The position numbers were made by a program, and so were the translations under genes. From Rhodospirillales bacterium (GTDB taxonomy: Bacteria > Pseudomonadota > Alphaproteobacteria > ATCC43930 > CGMCC-115725), in NCBI GenBank assembly GCA_947473305.1, contig CANJCB010000034.1, forward strand, positions 1-43,149: a stretch of DNA of 43,149 nt. Direction: 5' to 3'. Below, one piece after another: positions 1 through 7,846 of the stretch. Position 1 is the stretch's first letter; the number at the start of each line of letters is the position of its first letter. The notes under the pieces are model-generated. The model made no database searches. It was not told the DNA's origin and saw only the letters and a list, made by a program, of their open reading frames with translations.

Positions 1-47
1 AAAGGTGAAAGCCACCGGTCAAGATCGGTTTTCCAGCTATCGTCCAT
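1..47 (-). CDS. Partial IS701-like transposase, N-terminal 15 codons
   Basis: Reading inward on the minus strand from an ATG at 47, the first residues are MDDSWKTDLDRWLSP, and the frame then leaves the window. This matches my memory of the start of IS701-family DDE transposases, where a W-x-x-x-L-x-x-W-L-x-P-F motif precedes a conserved LGH-K-x-R-R stretch. Only 15 residues are visible, so the call is tentative. If right, the left edge of the window lies inside an insertion sequence transcribed away from the rest of the window, and its terminal repeat would lie somewhere in 48-190. Confidence 0.4.
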   Translation of the reverse strand, partial: MDDSWKTDLDRWLSP

Positions 48-190
48 GGTCGGCCCTCCGCGATGCCGACCACCCATGAATCACGCAATACGCGTTCCGG
101 GAATCCCTAAAACGCCGATCCCTCAAAAATCTGCCAAAGTAGTGCTAGTCCGCCGTGGCCGGTCGCGCTGCTGCGCGGGGAGAAAATATT

Positions 191-478
191 TTGAGACTTA
201 CGGTCGTCATGGTCCTGGGGGGCGCCTGGGGGGGCGCCTGGGGGGGCGCCTGGGGGGGCGTCGTGGCGGGCACGGCACAGGCGCAGCAGCCTGCCTCCGT
301 CGCGCCGCGAAACATGCGGGCAATCACGGCGGCATTGGCGGATTGTACGGACGAGGTTTCTCTAGGCAGATATATGGAAGCGTCCAGGACTTTCGCCACG
401 CTGCCGCAGCCTGATCATCCGCGCTGCAACGGCCGGCTTTGGGCTGGGACGTTAGGGCGATTTTCGAGGGGCCACTAG
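191..478 (+). CDS. Small exported hypothetical protein with repeat-expanded signal peptide
   Basis: A 95-residue ORF starts at TTG 191, placed 8-9 bases after a GGGGAG ribosome-binding sequence. The N-terminus is a signal peptide-like stretch whose hydrophobic core is built from a GGAW unit repeated three times, followed by an AQA-type cleavage site near residue 32. The mature part, about 60 residues, has two cysteines (in ALADCTDE and HPRCNGR) and no family I recognise. An upstream in-frame ATG at 155 has no good ribosome-binding site. The 12-base DNA repeat that encodes the GGAW units is described separately. No operon partner is evident. The gene call itself is moderately sure and the function is unknown. 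Confidence 0.5.
   Translation: MRLTVVMVLGGAWGGAWGGAWGGVVAGTAQAQQPASVAPRNMRAITAALADCTDEVSLGRYMEASRTFATLPQPDHPRCNGRLWAGTLGRFSRGH
214..260 (+). repeat. Tandem 12-bp G-rich repeat, potential G-quadruplex
   Basis: The unit CCTGGGGGGGCG occurs four times in a row (11, 12, 12 and 12 bases). This gives four runs of six or seven G separated by the identical five-base loop CGCCT. The array lies in frame with the small exported protein and encodes its repeated GGAW signal-peptide core. Because the unit is a multiple of three, copy-number change would alter signal-peptide length without a frameshift, while slippage inside a G run would shift the frame. Confidence 0.9.
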
Positions 479-494
479 GCCTCTCGTTTTCGCT

Positions 495-1511
495 TCAGAA
501 GGTGATCACCACCTTGCCGAAATGCTGCCCTCTTTCGAGATAGCGCAGCGCCTCCTTCAAATCCGCGAAGGGGAAGCGGCTGTCGATCACCGGCATCTCG
601 CGGTGAAGGTCGATCGCGCGCATAAGATCCTCGGTCATCTCCCGCGAGCCCACGGCAAGCGCGGTCACCTGGACGCCCCGCTCGTGGAGCTGGCTCTTGG
701 CGAAGGTGCCGGTCAGGTTGCCGACCGACTCCACATGGCCGCCGTCCTTCGCCGCGATGATCGACTGCCGGAGCGTTCCTTCTCCACCCACCTCCAGCAC
801 ATGGTCTATGCCGCGACCGCCGGTCAGTTCCCGCGCCCGCTTTCCCCATTCCGGCACTTTTTTGTAATTTATGCCCTCGGCGGCGCCCATGTTCAGGAGA
901 CGCTGCAACTTGCCGTCGTCGCTGGAGGTCGCGATGACCCGCGCGCCGTTCATTTTCGCGATCTGCAGGCCCGCGACAGAAACACCGCCGCTGCCCATGA
1001 CAAGGACGGTGTCGCCGGCTTTCACATGGCCGAAATAGACGAAGGCGTGCCAGGCGGTCACCCCCGCACAGGGGAGACAAGCGGCCTCTTCGAAGGAGAG
1101 GGAGGCGGGAATCGGCAGCACGTCCGCCTCCTGATAAACCGCGTATTCGAGGGCGACCCCGTCCACCTCGGCGGCCTTGGAGTTCCAGCCTGTGCGGTCG
1201 CTTGTCAGGGGACCCGTGTACCACCCCTCCCAATAGATCGGCAGGACGCGGTCGCCCGCCTTGAAGCGGGTGACGCCCTCGCCGACCTCGACGATTTCCC
1301 CCGCTCCGTCGGAGAGAAGCACCCTCGGCAAGGGTGGATTCATTCCGTTGACGCCCTTCAGGATCTTGAGATCGCGGAAGTTGAGCGAGGCCGCCTTCAT
1401 CTTCACGAGCACCTGCCCTGGCCCCGTCTCGGGCACGTCGCGTATCCGCTCGACCAGGCCGTCATAGCCTAGAGCCTCCAGAACAAAAGCCTTGGTCTTC
1501 CGCTTCTCCAA
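495..1511 (-). CDS. MDR-family NAD(P)-dependent alcohol dehydrogenase/quinone reductase
   Basis: A medium-chain dehydrogenase/reductase of 338 residues with an N-terminal GroES-like catalytic domain (about 1-150) and a Rossmann domain. The nucleotide-binding loop is GSGGVSVAG near residue 173. The zinc-binding GHE motif and the four-cysteine structural-zinc lobe are absent (DGAGE stands where GHE would be), so it fits the zinc-independent quinone-oxidoreductase-like branch. Start is TTG 1511 with a perfect AGGAGG about nine bases upstream; the next ATG is internal. It is transcribed divergently from the CoxL-type gene across a 183-base gap, so a shared promoter region is likely. The substrate cannot be read from sequence. 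Confidence 0.88.
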   Translation of the reverse strand: MEKRKTKAFVLEALGYDGLVERIRDVPETGPGQVLVKMKAASLNFRDLKILKGVNGMNPPLPRVLLSDGAGEIVEVGEGVTRFKAGDRVLPIYWEGWYTGPLTSDRTGWNSKAAEVDGVALEYAVYQEADVLPIPASLSFEEAACLPCAGVTAWHAFVYFGHVKAGDTVLVMGSGGVSVAGLQIAKMNGARVIATSSDDGKLQRLLNMGAAEGINYKKVPEWGKRARELTGGRGIDHVLEVGGEGTLRQSIIAAKDGGHVESVGNLTGTFAKSQLHERGVQVTALAVGSREMTEDLMRAIDLHREMPVIDSRFPFADLKEALRYLERGQHFGKVVITF

Positions 1512-1694
1512 CTCTCAAATCCTCCTCAACGGACGTCTAATTACGGGTCTCAAACGCGGCATGGTTGTCGGAGGGTACTATTTTTCCAAGCGGAGTTCGC
1601 TGAGGATCCATTTCCGGATAGGATCGCCTCTCAACGTCGCCTATGCGGGTAACATGTTGCCAGTCGCAAACATCGTTCAGAAAAGCGGAACATA
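1512..1694. promoter_or_regulatory. Divergent intergenic region, MDR gene / CoxL-type gene
   Basis: The 183 bases between two divergent starts must hold promoters for both. The stretch is less GC-rich than its neighbours. I could not pick out a convincing -35/-10 pair or operator palindrome by eye. Confidence 0.35.
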
Positions 1695-3983
1695 ATGGCA
1701 ATGCTCGTCGGAACCGGTGTCGAGCGGACCGAGGACCTGCGCTTTCTGCGGGGACGGGGCTGCTACATCGACGATGTGGAGATGCCCTCCATGGCCCATG
1801 CGGCCGTGTTGCGCAGTCCGGCCGCCCATGCTCGCATCCGCCGGATCGACGCGACCGCCGCCCGGGCGATGCCGGGCGTGATCGCGGTCCTGACCTTCGC
1901 CGATATCGCCGCCACCGCGAAGCCGATTCCCGTGCGTATCTATAAGCTGCCGGGCTTCGAGCGCTTCCTCCAGATGCCCCTGGCGGAGAGCAAGGTCCGC
2001 TACGTCGGCGAGCCTGTGGCTCTTGTCGTGGCCGAAAGCCCGGCGCTGGCCGAGGACGCGTTGGAACTGATCGAGGTCGATTACGACATCCTCGACCCGG
2101 TCATCGACCTCGCGACGGCGCGCGGGGAAAGTCATCTCCACGAGACCGTCGGGACCAATATCGCCTCGAACTACACCGTCGCCATGGGCGATGCGGAAGT
2201 CGCCTTCCGCGACGCCGACTATACGCGGCGGGAAACCTTCCGCTGCCATCGCCACACCGCCGTTCCCCTGGAGACGCGGGGGCTGCTGGCGGTCTGGGAT
2301 GAGCCCGCGCAGCATCTCCAGGTCTGGGGCGCGGCGAAAGTGCCTTTCGCCAACCGGGCCATCCTCGCCGGCATGCTGGGCCTGCCGAATACCGCCGTCG
2401 ATCTCCTGGAGGTGGATGTGGGCGGTAGCTTCGGCGTCAGGGGCGAGTTCTATCCTGAGGATTTCCTCGTCCCCTATGCCGCCCGGCTGCTCAAGCGCCC
2501 GGTGAAATGGATCGAGGACCGGCGCGAGCATTTGAGCGCCACCAACCATTCCCGCGAGATGGACTGCGAGTTGGAGATCGCCTGCCGCAAGGATGGGACG
2601 ATCCTTGGCCTGCGAGGGCACCTGATGGCCGACATGGGCGCCTATGTCAGGACCAACGGCGGCGTGGTCGCGGGCATGTCGATCCAGTTCCTGCCCGGCC
2701 CCTATCGCGTCCCGAATTTCACCTGCGAGCTGACGGCCTTCGTCAGCAACAAGACGCCTGTCGGCACCTATCGCGGGCCGGGCCGCTTCGAATCGAGCTT
2801 CTTCCGGGAACGTCTCATCGACATGGCGGCGGCGGATCTGGGGATCGATGCTGCGGTGCTGCGCCGGCAGAATCTCTATACCTCGGCGGAACTGCCGCGG
2901 GGCGTGGGCGATCTGGTGCCGGGCGAGGCGGAACATGAGTTCGACAGCGGCGATTTTCCCGCCGTCTTGGACCGCGCGCTCGAAGAGATCCGCTGGGAAG
3001 ACAAGAAGGCGCTCCAGGGGCGCGAGATCGACGGCTGGTATCATGGCATCGGGCTCGGCTGCTTTGTCGAGAGCGGCGGCGCCGGGCCGCGCGAGAACGC
3101 CAAGCTGCGACTGGAGAAGGACGGCACGATCAGCCTCTTCACCGGCTGCTCCGCCTCCGGCCAGGGCCACGAGACGATATTCGCCCAGATCTGCGCCGAT
3201 ACGCTGTCGCTGCCGCTCGACACCTTCAAGGTCTATCACGGCTCGACGACCTATCTGGACGAAGGCTTCGGCACCTATCACGGCCGGGCCGCGATCATGG
3301 GTGGCAGCGCCGTGCTCGACGCCGCCACGAAGCTTATCGAGCGGTTGCGGTCGGTCGCGGCGGACAAGCTGGGCCGGCCGAACAGCGACCTCACCTGGGC
3401 CGCTGGACGCTTTTCGACGGCGAAGGGCGACAGGGCTGTCGATCTCATGGCTCTTGCCGCCGGCAGCGAACAGCCCATTGAGGAGAATGGCCGTCACGCC
3501 AGCACCAAGGTCGCCTATAGCTATGGCACCCACGCCTGCCATCTGGCGGTCGATCCGGGGACGGGACGGGTCAAGATCATCGACTATGTGGCGGTCGAGG
3601 ATCTGGGCCGCATCATCAACCCGCTGATCGTCCATGGCCAGGCCATCGGCGCGCTGGTCCAGGGGCTGGGCGGGACCTTTCTCGATGAATTCGTCTATGG
3701 GCCGGACGGCCAGCTTCTCACGGGGTCCTTCGCGGATTACCTGCTGCCAACCGCCAGCGACTTCCCGAATCTGCGCTGCATCAGCCTGGAACTGGCGCCC
3801 TCGCCGATCAATCCGTTGGGCGTCAAGGCGGCGGGCGAAGGGGGGATCGTGCCGGTCGCGGCAGTGATCGGCAATGCAATCACCGCCGCGCTGTCCTCCT
3901 TCGGGGTGGAGGTCCGAAGCCTCCCCCTCGGCCCGTCGAAGGTCTGGTCGCTCCTGAACCCGGAGCCTATTTCGGCGGTATGA
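1695..3983 (+). CDS. Molybdopterin-binding (CoxL/XdhB-type) hydroxylase large subunit
   Basis: 762 residues, the usual length for a CO dehydrogenase/xanthine dehydrogenase family large subunit. It has the expected N-terminal GRG-x-YIDD and VGEPVALVVA signatures, the Moco-contacting loops VGGSFGVRGEFYPED, GQGHETIF and GTYHGRAAIMGG, and the catalytic glutamate in KAAGEGG (Glu715). The loop that carries Cys in true aerobic CO dehydrogenase (AYRCSFR) reads TYRGPGR here, so it is a form II-like or other hydroxylase rather than a CO dehydrogenase. The FAD (CoxM) and [2Fe-2S] (CoxS) subunits normally encoded alongside are absent on both sides. It should hydroxylate an organic substrate using molybdenum-cytosine cofactor, with partners supplied from elsewhere. 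Confidence 0.9.
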   Translation: MAMLVGTGVERTEDLRFLRGRGCYIDDVEMPSMAHAAVLRSPAAHARIRRIDATAARAMPGVIAVLTFADIAATAKPIPVRIYKLPGFERFLQMPLAESKVRYVGEPVALVVAESPALAEDALELIEVDYDILDPVIDLATARGESHLHETVGTNIASNYTVAMGDAEVAFRDADYTRRETFRCHRHTAVPLETRGLLAVWDEPAQHLQVWGAAKVPFANRAILAGMLGLPNTAVDLLEVDVGGSFGVRGEFYPEDFLVPYAARLLKRPVKWIEDRREHLSATNHSREMDCELEIACRKDGTILGLRGHLMADMGAYVRTNGGVVAGMSIQFLPGPYRVPNFTCELTAFVSNKTPVGTYRGPGRFESSFFRERLIDMAAADLGIDAAVLRRQNLYTSAELPRGVGDLVPGEAEHEFDSGDFPAVLDRALEEIRWEDKKALQGREIDGWYHGIGLGCFVESGGAGPRENAKLRLEKDGTISLFTGCSASGQGHETIFAQICADTLSLPLDTFKVYHGSTTYLDEGFGTYHGRAAIMGGSAVLDAATKLIERLRSVAADKLGRPNSDLTWAAGRFSTAKGDRAVDLMALAAGSEQPIEENGRHASTKVAYSYGTHACHLAVDPGTGRVKIIDYVAVEDLGRIINPLIVHGQAIGALVQGLGGTFLDEFVYGPDGQLLTGSFADYLLPTASDFPNLRCISLELAPSPINPLGVKAAGEGGIVPVAAVIGNAITAALSSFGVEVRSLPLGPSKVWSLLNPEPISAV

Positions 3984-4035
3984 CCGGCAACAAGAGATTA
4001 GGGCTGCCGTCCCGGCGCGAAATGAAGCGTCTCCC

Positions 4036-4047
4036 GGGGGGGGGGGG
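4036..4047. repeat. Homopolymer of 12 G
   Basis: A run of twelve G follows CTCCC, 53 bases after the CoxL-type stop codon and 120 bases before the next start. It lies outside coding sequence. It may be a variable tract or a sequencing-length uncertainty. Confidence 0.85.
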
Positions 4048-4167
4048 ACCCTAAGGCAATCACGGAAGTTCCATCGGCCCGCCATTTTTCTGCCCGCTTA
4101 TGGGGAACTTATATCTCCTTGAAGAGTTTTGCCTGACGCCGTGCCCCCCTTCACGAGGAGAATAAGC

Positions 4168-4458
4168 ATGTTTCGACGCACGATGACTGCCGCCGCCATT
4201 GCGATGCTCGCCCTGGTTGCTACCGAGACCGGACCCCATCCCCTTGGCGTGGCCCAGGCGGCCTGCGCGACGGGGGAGAGGATCGATGGATCGACCGCCT
4301 CCGACGCCAAGAAGAAGATGGAACAGGCGGGCTATCGCCAGGTGCGCGATCTGCGCAAGGGCTGCGACAACGTCTGGCATGCCTCTGCGATGAAGGACGG
4401 CGGTTCTGTCCTGATCGCGATTGCGCCGAATGGCACCGTGGTGCCGGAAGGGAACTGA
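4168..4458 (+). CDS. Small secreted hypothetical protein (PepSY-like)
   Basis: A 96-residue protein with an N-terminal signal peptide (MFRRTMTAAAIAMLALVA..., likely cleaved after the AQA near residue 31). The mature part contains ASDAKKKMEQAGY followed by short beta-type stretches ending in GTVVPEGN, a pattern that recalls small periplasmic PepSY-domain proteins. Start ATG 4168 is preceded by GAGGAG about eight bases away; an upstream ATG at 4129 lacks one. The mature protein has two cysteines (ACATGE and GCDN) that could pair. It stands alone and is convergent with the next gene, with 16 bases between stops. The family assignment is only suggestive. Confidence 0.75.
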   Translation: MFRRTMTAAAIAMLALVATETGPHPLGVAQAACATGERIDGSTASDAKKKMEQAGYRQVRDLRKGCDNVWHASAMKDGGSVLIAIAPNGTVVPEGN

Positions 4459-4474
4459 TCTTCCCGCGCGCGCC

Positions 4475-5710
4475 CTATCTCAGCGAATACTGCATGTAGA
4501 GCAGGGTGCGCGCGAGCTGATCGAGGGACAGGGTTCGGAGGTCCTCGGTTGCCTCCACCTGTTTTTTCAGGTCGCAGACGTGACGGAGCGACGAGGTGCT
4601 GCGGCCGAGGAACCAGTATTTATCCTTGGTTGAGAGCAGGAACTGCCGCAACAGGTTCGGATCGTTGTCTTCAACGAATCGATTCACGGCGTCGTCATAG
4701 GCATGGAAGATCTCGGCCATCTGCTGCACGAGGTTCGTGACCTTGGTGAGGATGGTGCTCTTCAGCATGGCGACCAATTCGTTGGCGGCGTCGCCGGTGT
4801 GACGAGAGGCCGAGTCGAGCCGGGATGAGCGCAGCCAGGTCATGAGCGCGCGCACTTCCCGCGCCCTTTCGTCGATCTGAGAGCGATAGTAGCAGATGCC
4901 GCGAAAGCCCGAGAGAACGTCGTCCCTTTGATCCCTGCCAAAGCGGAAGGCCTCCAGAAACGCCGCCGCCTGAACCCCGCTCGGCTCCCACAGGAAATCC
5001 ACCATCCGGCTGGTGTGGCCGCCGAGGTCGTCGTGGCTGGGCATGGCCTTTTCGATGATCGGGCTGATTTGGCGCTCGATCGTCATCCGCGTCTGATATT
5101 CCTCCTCGGCCGTCAGATTGAGATATTGGGCGTCGCAGGGAAGCCCCGCCTCGTCGAAGGCGTATTTCATGAGGAAGGGGTCGAGCGACGGGATGCCGTC
5201 GAGAATTTCCAGCCGCGTCCTGTCCTGCCGCACCTCGTCATCTTCTTCGGCACTGAGATCGAAGCCCATGTGCTGGGTCAGGAGATCCATGAAATCGGGC
5301 TGGCGAAGATAGATGGCGAGGCCGCCCATGGTCGGGTCGTCGACGCTATAGGGACGGAAAAGGCCGGTCTCGACCGGTTGGCCCGCGACGGCCCGGAAAT
5401 ATTTCGTCCAGGGCTTTTCCATCTTGTTGCGGGCGGGGCTCAGCCCGAAGTTCGGAAATTTGAAGATGACGACATCGTTGAGCCCCTTCTTGGCGAAAAA
5501 GGGGGCCGGATTTTCCATGGCCGCGCGCTTGCCGAGAAGATCGAAGCTGACCGAGGCTCCCCCTTCCAGGATACGGTTCAGCGTCGGCAGGATCTGTCGG
5601 AAGATCCGGCTGGTTCCCGGTTTTCCGCCAGCCGCCTCGGAACCTGCTTCCGGCGCGTAAGCGGATGGCGGGACAAACTCGGCGCCCTCTGTTTCTCCCT
5701 GCACGTCCAT
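4475..5710 (-). CDS. Uncharacterised 411-residue soluble protein
   Basis: I do not recognise this protein. It has no signal peptide or membrane segment. The first 35 residues look disordered and acidic/Gly-rich. The rest is predicted mostly helical, with an aromatic-rich middle (KYFRAVAGQPVETGLFRPYS) and a long helical C-terminal third containing LVQQMAEIFHAYDDAVNRF and KDKYWFLGRSTSSLRHV. There are no obvious nucleotide-binding or metal motifs. It lies 157 bases downstream of the lytic transglycosylase on the same strand, so it may be cotranscribed or have its own promoter. Codon use and length support a real gene. Confidence 0.75.
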   Translation of the reverse strand: MDVQGETEGAEFVPPSAYAPEAGSEAAGGKPGTSRIFRQILPTLNRILEGGASVSFDLLGKRAAMENPAPFFAKKGLNDVVIFKFPNFGLSPARNKMEKPWTKYFRAVAGQPVETGLFRPYSVDDPTMGGLAIYLRQPDFMDLLTQHMGFDLSAEEDDEVRQDRTRLEILDGIPSLDPFLMKYAFDEAGLPCDAQYLNLTAEEEYQTRMTIERQISPIIEKAMPSHDDLGGHTSRMVDFLWEPSGVQAAAFLEAFRFGRDQRDDVLSGFRGICYYRSQIDERAREVRALMTWLRSSRLDSASRHTGDAANELVAMLKSTILTKVTNLVQQMAEIFHAYDDAVNRFVEDNDPNLLRQFLLSTKDKYWFLGRSTSSLRHVCDLKKQVEATEDLRTLSLDQLARTLLYMQYSLR

Positions 5711-5867
5711 TGTGGGCTCCCCAAGCCAGCCGAAGGTCGAGGCCGTCTCGCTGGCGAGGTGAACCCTATGCCGAGTTTGCTACCAAATAGTTTCCGTGCC
5801 GATATCGAATGCCACCCAAAAGATGTTTGGTTTTGTTTAGATTTTTTCGGATTTCAGAGGCTGTGAA

Positions 5868-7835
5868 TCACCGGGCGAGATCCTCGGCCATCTTGAAGGC
5901 GCGTTCGCCATCGTCGAGTCGCAGCCGGTAAAGCTGGAGATTCTCCAGGACGCGCTGGACGTAGTTCCGCGTCTCCTTGAAGGGCATGGTTTCGATCCAA
6001 TCCACCGGATCCAGGGTCCCGTTGCGCGGGTCGCCGAAGGCCGCAATCCATTGCCGCACGCGGCCGGGGCCGGCGTTATAGGCGGCTATGGCGAGGACAT
6101 AGGAGCCGCCGAAGCTGTCCAGCAGCTGTCCAAGATAGGCGCGTCCCAGCGTGACGTTATAGGCGGGGTCCTGGGTGAGGCGCTCGGCGGCAAAGGGCAA
6201 GGTCAGCGACTTCGCGACATCCCGTGCGGTCGAGGGCAGGAGCTGCATCAATCCTCTCGCGTCCGAGCGGCTGATGACCGCGGGATCGAAGGCGCTTTCC
6301 TGACGGATCATGGCGAGGGCCAGCGCCCGCTCGGCGGGGCCTTTCGGGTCGAGGGGCACAATGGGATAGGCCGCTTCCATCAGCAGCGCCCCTTGAGTTC
6401 CGGCGCGCCGGGCCGCGGCCAAGGCCACGTCCTTGTGGCCGATCGCGCCGGCCAGCCCCGCGACGAGTTGCCAGTCGCCGAGCGTATTGGCTCCCGCATT
6501 GAGCTGGTTGAGAAAGGGCTTAGCCAAATCGATCTCGCCGATCTGGGCCAGCATGCGCGCTGCGCGAACCAGTTCGCGTTCGTTGAAGCGCGCGGCTTCC
6601 GGTGGAGACGGAAGGGGATCGGGGCCAATCGACGGCCTTTGCCGCAGCCCGTTACGGGCTGCCGCGAGCTGACCATAGTAGGTGAGCTGCTGATCCGCCG
6701 CCTTGGCGAACCATTGGCGTGCGTCATCGGCACGTCCCTGGGCCTCGGCCGCGCGCCCCGCCCAATAGGCGCCGCGCGCCAGACTGATCGGCGTTTTCAC
6801 CTCGCCGTAGAGCTGGACGAAGCGACCGTAGGCCTTTCCCGGGTCCTTGAGCCGGGTCAGGGCCACCCATCCCGCCGCGAAATCCGCATCGGCCAATTCA
6901 CTGCCGGCCTCGCCGAGACCCCGCCAGGCGTAGAGGTCGTAGGCCGCATCCGGGCGTTCATTGTCGAGAAGGCGCTGGGCCAAAAGGTCGCGTTCGGCCC
7001 ACCAGGCACTCCCGTGGTCGAGCGGCTGAGGCGGCGCGCGCAGGGCTGACAAAGCCTCGTCGAGCCGGCCTGTTCTCCTGAGCCAGCGCGCGCGGTCGAA
7101 AAGCATGCCCGGATTGCCCCGAAATGCGTCTGGGAGGGCGGCGACAAGGGGTTCGGCGCCCGCCTGTTGGCTTTGCAGGGCGATCCTCGCCTCGCCCAGG
7201 TATCGCGCGTCGGTCGAGACCCTCGGCAATTGCCTGCGCGCAGGGGCCAATTGGCCGCTCCATAGCAGCCGGTCGAGACGCAGGGCGTGGTCCTCGGGCC
7301 GGAGTCGGCCGCCGAAGCGGTCGAGCACCAGACCCTCATCCTCGGGGCTGAGGTCCGAGCCGATCCATAACTCGCGAAGCAGGCTGTCGGCGGCCTCGCC
7401 GCTTCCGGCGGCGATGAGAAGGGAAGCGAGCCGGAGCTTGCCCTTCATCGTCTGCGGCCGGTGGCTGCGGAAATAGGGCTCGACCACCGCATCGGGAAGG
7501 CTGTCGCTGACGCCCTCGGCTCTCTGGCGCAGCGTGCCGGTCAGAGGCCAGCCCGGGTTTTGATCGGCAAAGGTCGTTATCTCGGCGAAGTTGGGATCGC
7601 TGCCCCGGAGATAGGCGAGCCAGCGCAGGATCTTCGCGGGGAGCCGCTCGCTCGCCTGCGCCGCCAGTTGATCGACCGCTGCCCAGTCCCTGGCGCGGGC
7701 GGCGCCGAAGGCCGCGCGATAGGCGAGTTCGTCCGGCGCAGACAGAAGCCGGGGTCCGGTGTCGGCGACGGCCGGCGCCACGACCAGCAGCAGCATGCCG
7801 AGGCAAACCGACAGGCGGAGGAGGAGTTTCTGCAT
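5868..7835 (-). CDS. slt: Soluble lytic murein transglycosylase
   Basis: 655 residues with a signal peptide (residues 1-24, ending APAVA), a long superhelical TPR-like region (about 30-480) and a C-terminal SLT domain. The catalytic glutamate is Glu513 in IRQES, followed by the family signatures SDARGLMQLLPSTA, AYNAGPGRVRQW and ETRNYVQRVL. It cleaves the MurNAc-GlcNAc bond in peptidoglycan in the periplasm, giving 1,6-anhydro products. Length and layout match E. coli Slt70. It begins 11 bases after the stop of the glutathione transferase gene, so the two are probably cotranscribed. It borders the glycan locus, where envelope-remodelling enzymes are often found. Confidence 0.93.
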   Translation of the reverse strand: MQKLLLRLSVCLGMLLLVVAPAVADTGPRLLSAPDELAYRAAFGAARARDWAAVDQLAAQASERLPAKILRWLAYLRGSDPNFAEITTFADQNPGWPLTGTLRQRAEGVSDSLPDAVVEPYFRSHRPQTMKGKLRLASLLIAAGSGEAADSLLRELWIGSDLSPEDEGLVLDRFGGRLRPEDHALRLDRLLWSGQLAPARRQLPRVSTDARYLGEARIALQSQQAGAEPLVAALPDAFRGNPGMLFDRARWLRRTGRLDEALSALRAPPQPLDHGSAWWAERDLLAQRLLDNERPDAAYDLYAWRGLGEAGSELADADFAAGWVALTRLKDPGKAYGRFVQLYGEVKTPISLARGAYWAGRAAEAQGRADDARQWFAKAADQQLTYYGQLAAARNGLRQRPSIGPDPLPSPPEAARFNERELVRAARMLAQIGEIDLAKPFLNQLNAGANTLGDWQLVAGLAGAIGHKDVALAAARRAGTQGALLMEAAYPIVPLDPKGPAERALALAMIRQESAFDPAVISRSDARGLMQLLPSTARDVAKSLTLPFAAERLTQDPAYNVTLGRAYLGQLLDSFGGSYVLAIAAYNAGPGRVRQWIAAFGDPRNGTLDPVDWIETMPFKETRNYVQRVLENLQLYRLRLDDGERAFKMAEDLAR

Positions 7836-7846
7836 GTTTCAGGGGG

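Noticed and set aside
145-399. 84-codon minus-strand ORF with PPQAPPQAPPQA repeats
   Set aside because: It is the reverse reading of the G-rich tandem repeat. The plus-strand ORF has a ribosome-binding site and a signal peptide-like start.
1695-3983. True aerobic CO dehydrogenase (coxL form I)
   Set aside because: The Cys-containing AYRCSFR loop is replaced by TYRGPGR, and coxM and coxS are missing.
1677-4085. 802-codon open frame on the minus strand opposite the molybdenum hydroxylase gene
   Set aside because: It is the antisense shadow of a clearly recognised gene. Its product is Arg/Asp/His-rich and low in aromatic residues, and it matches no family.
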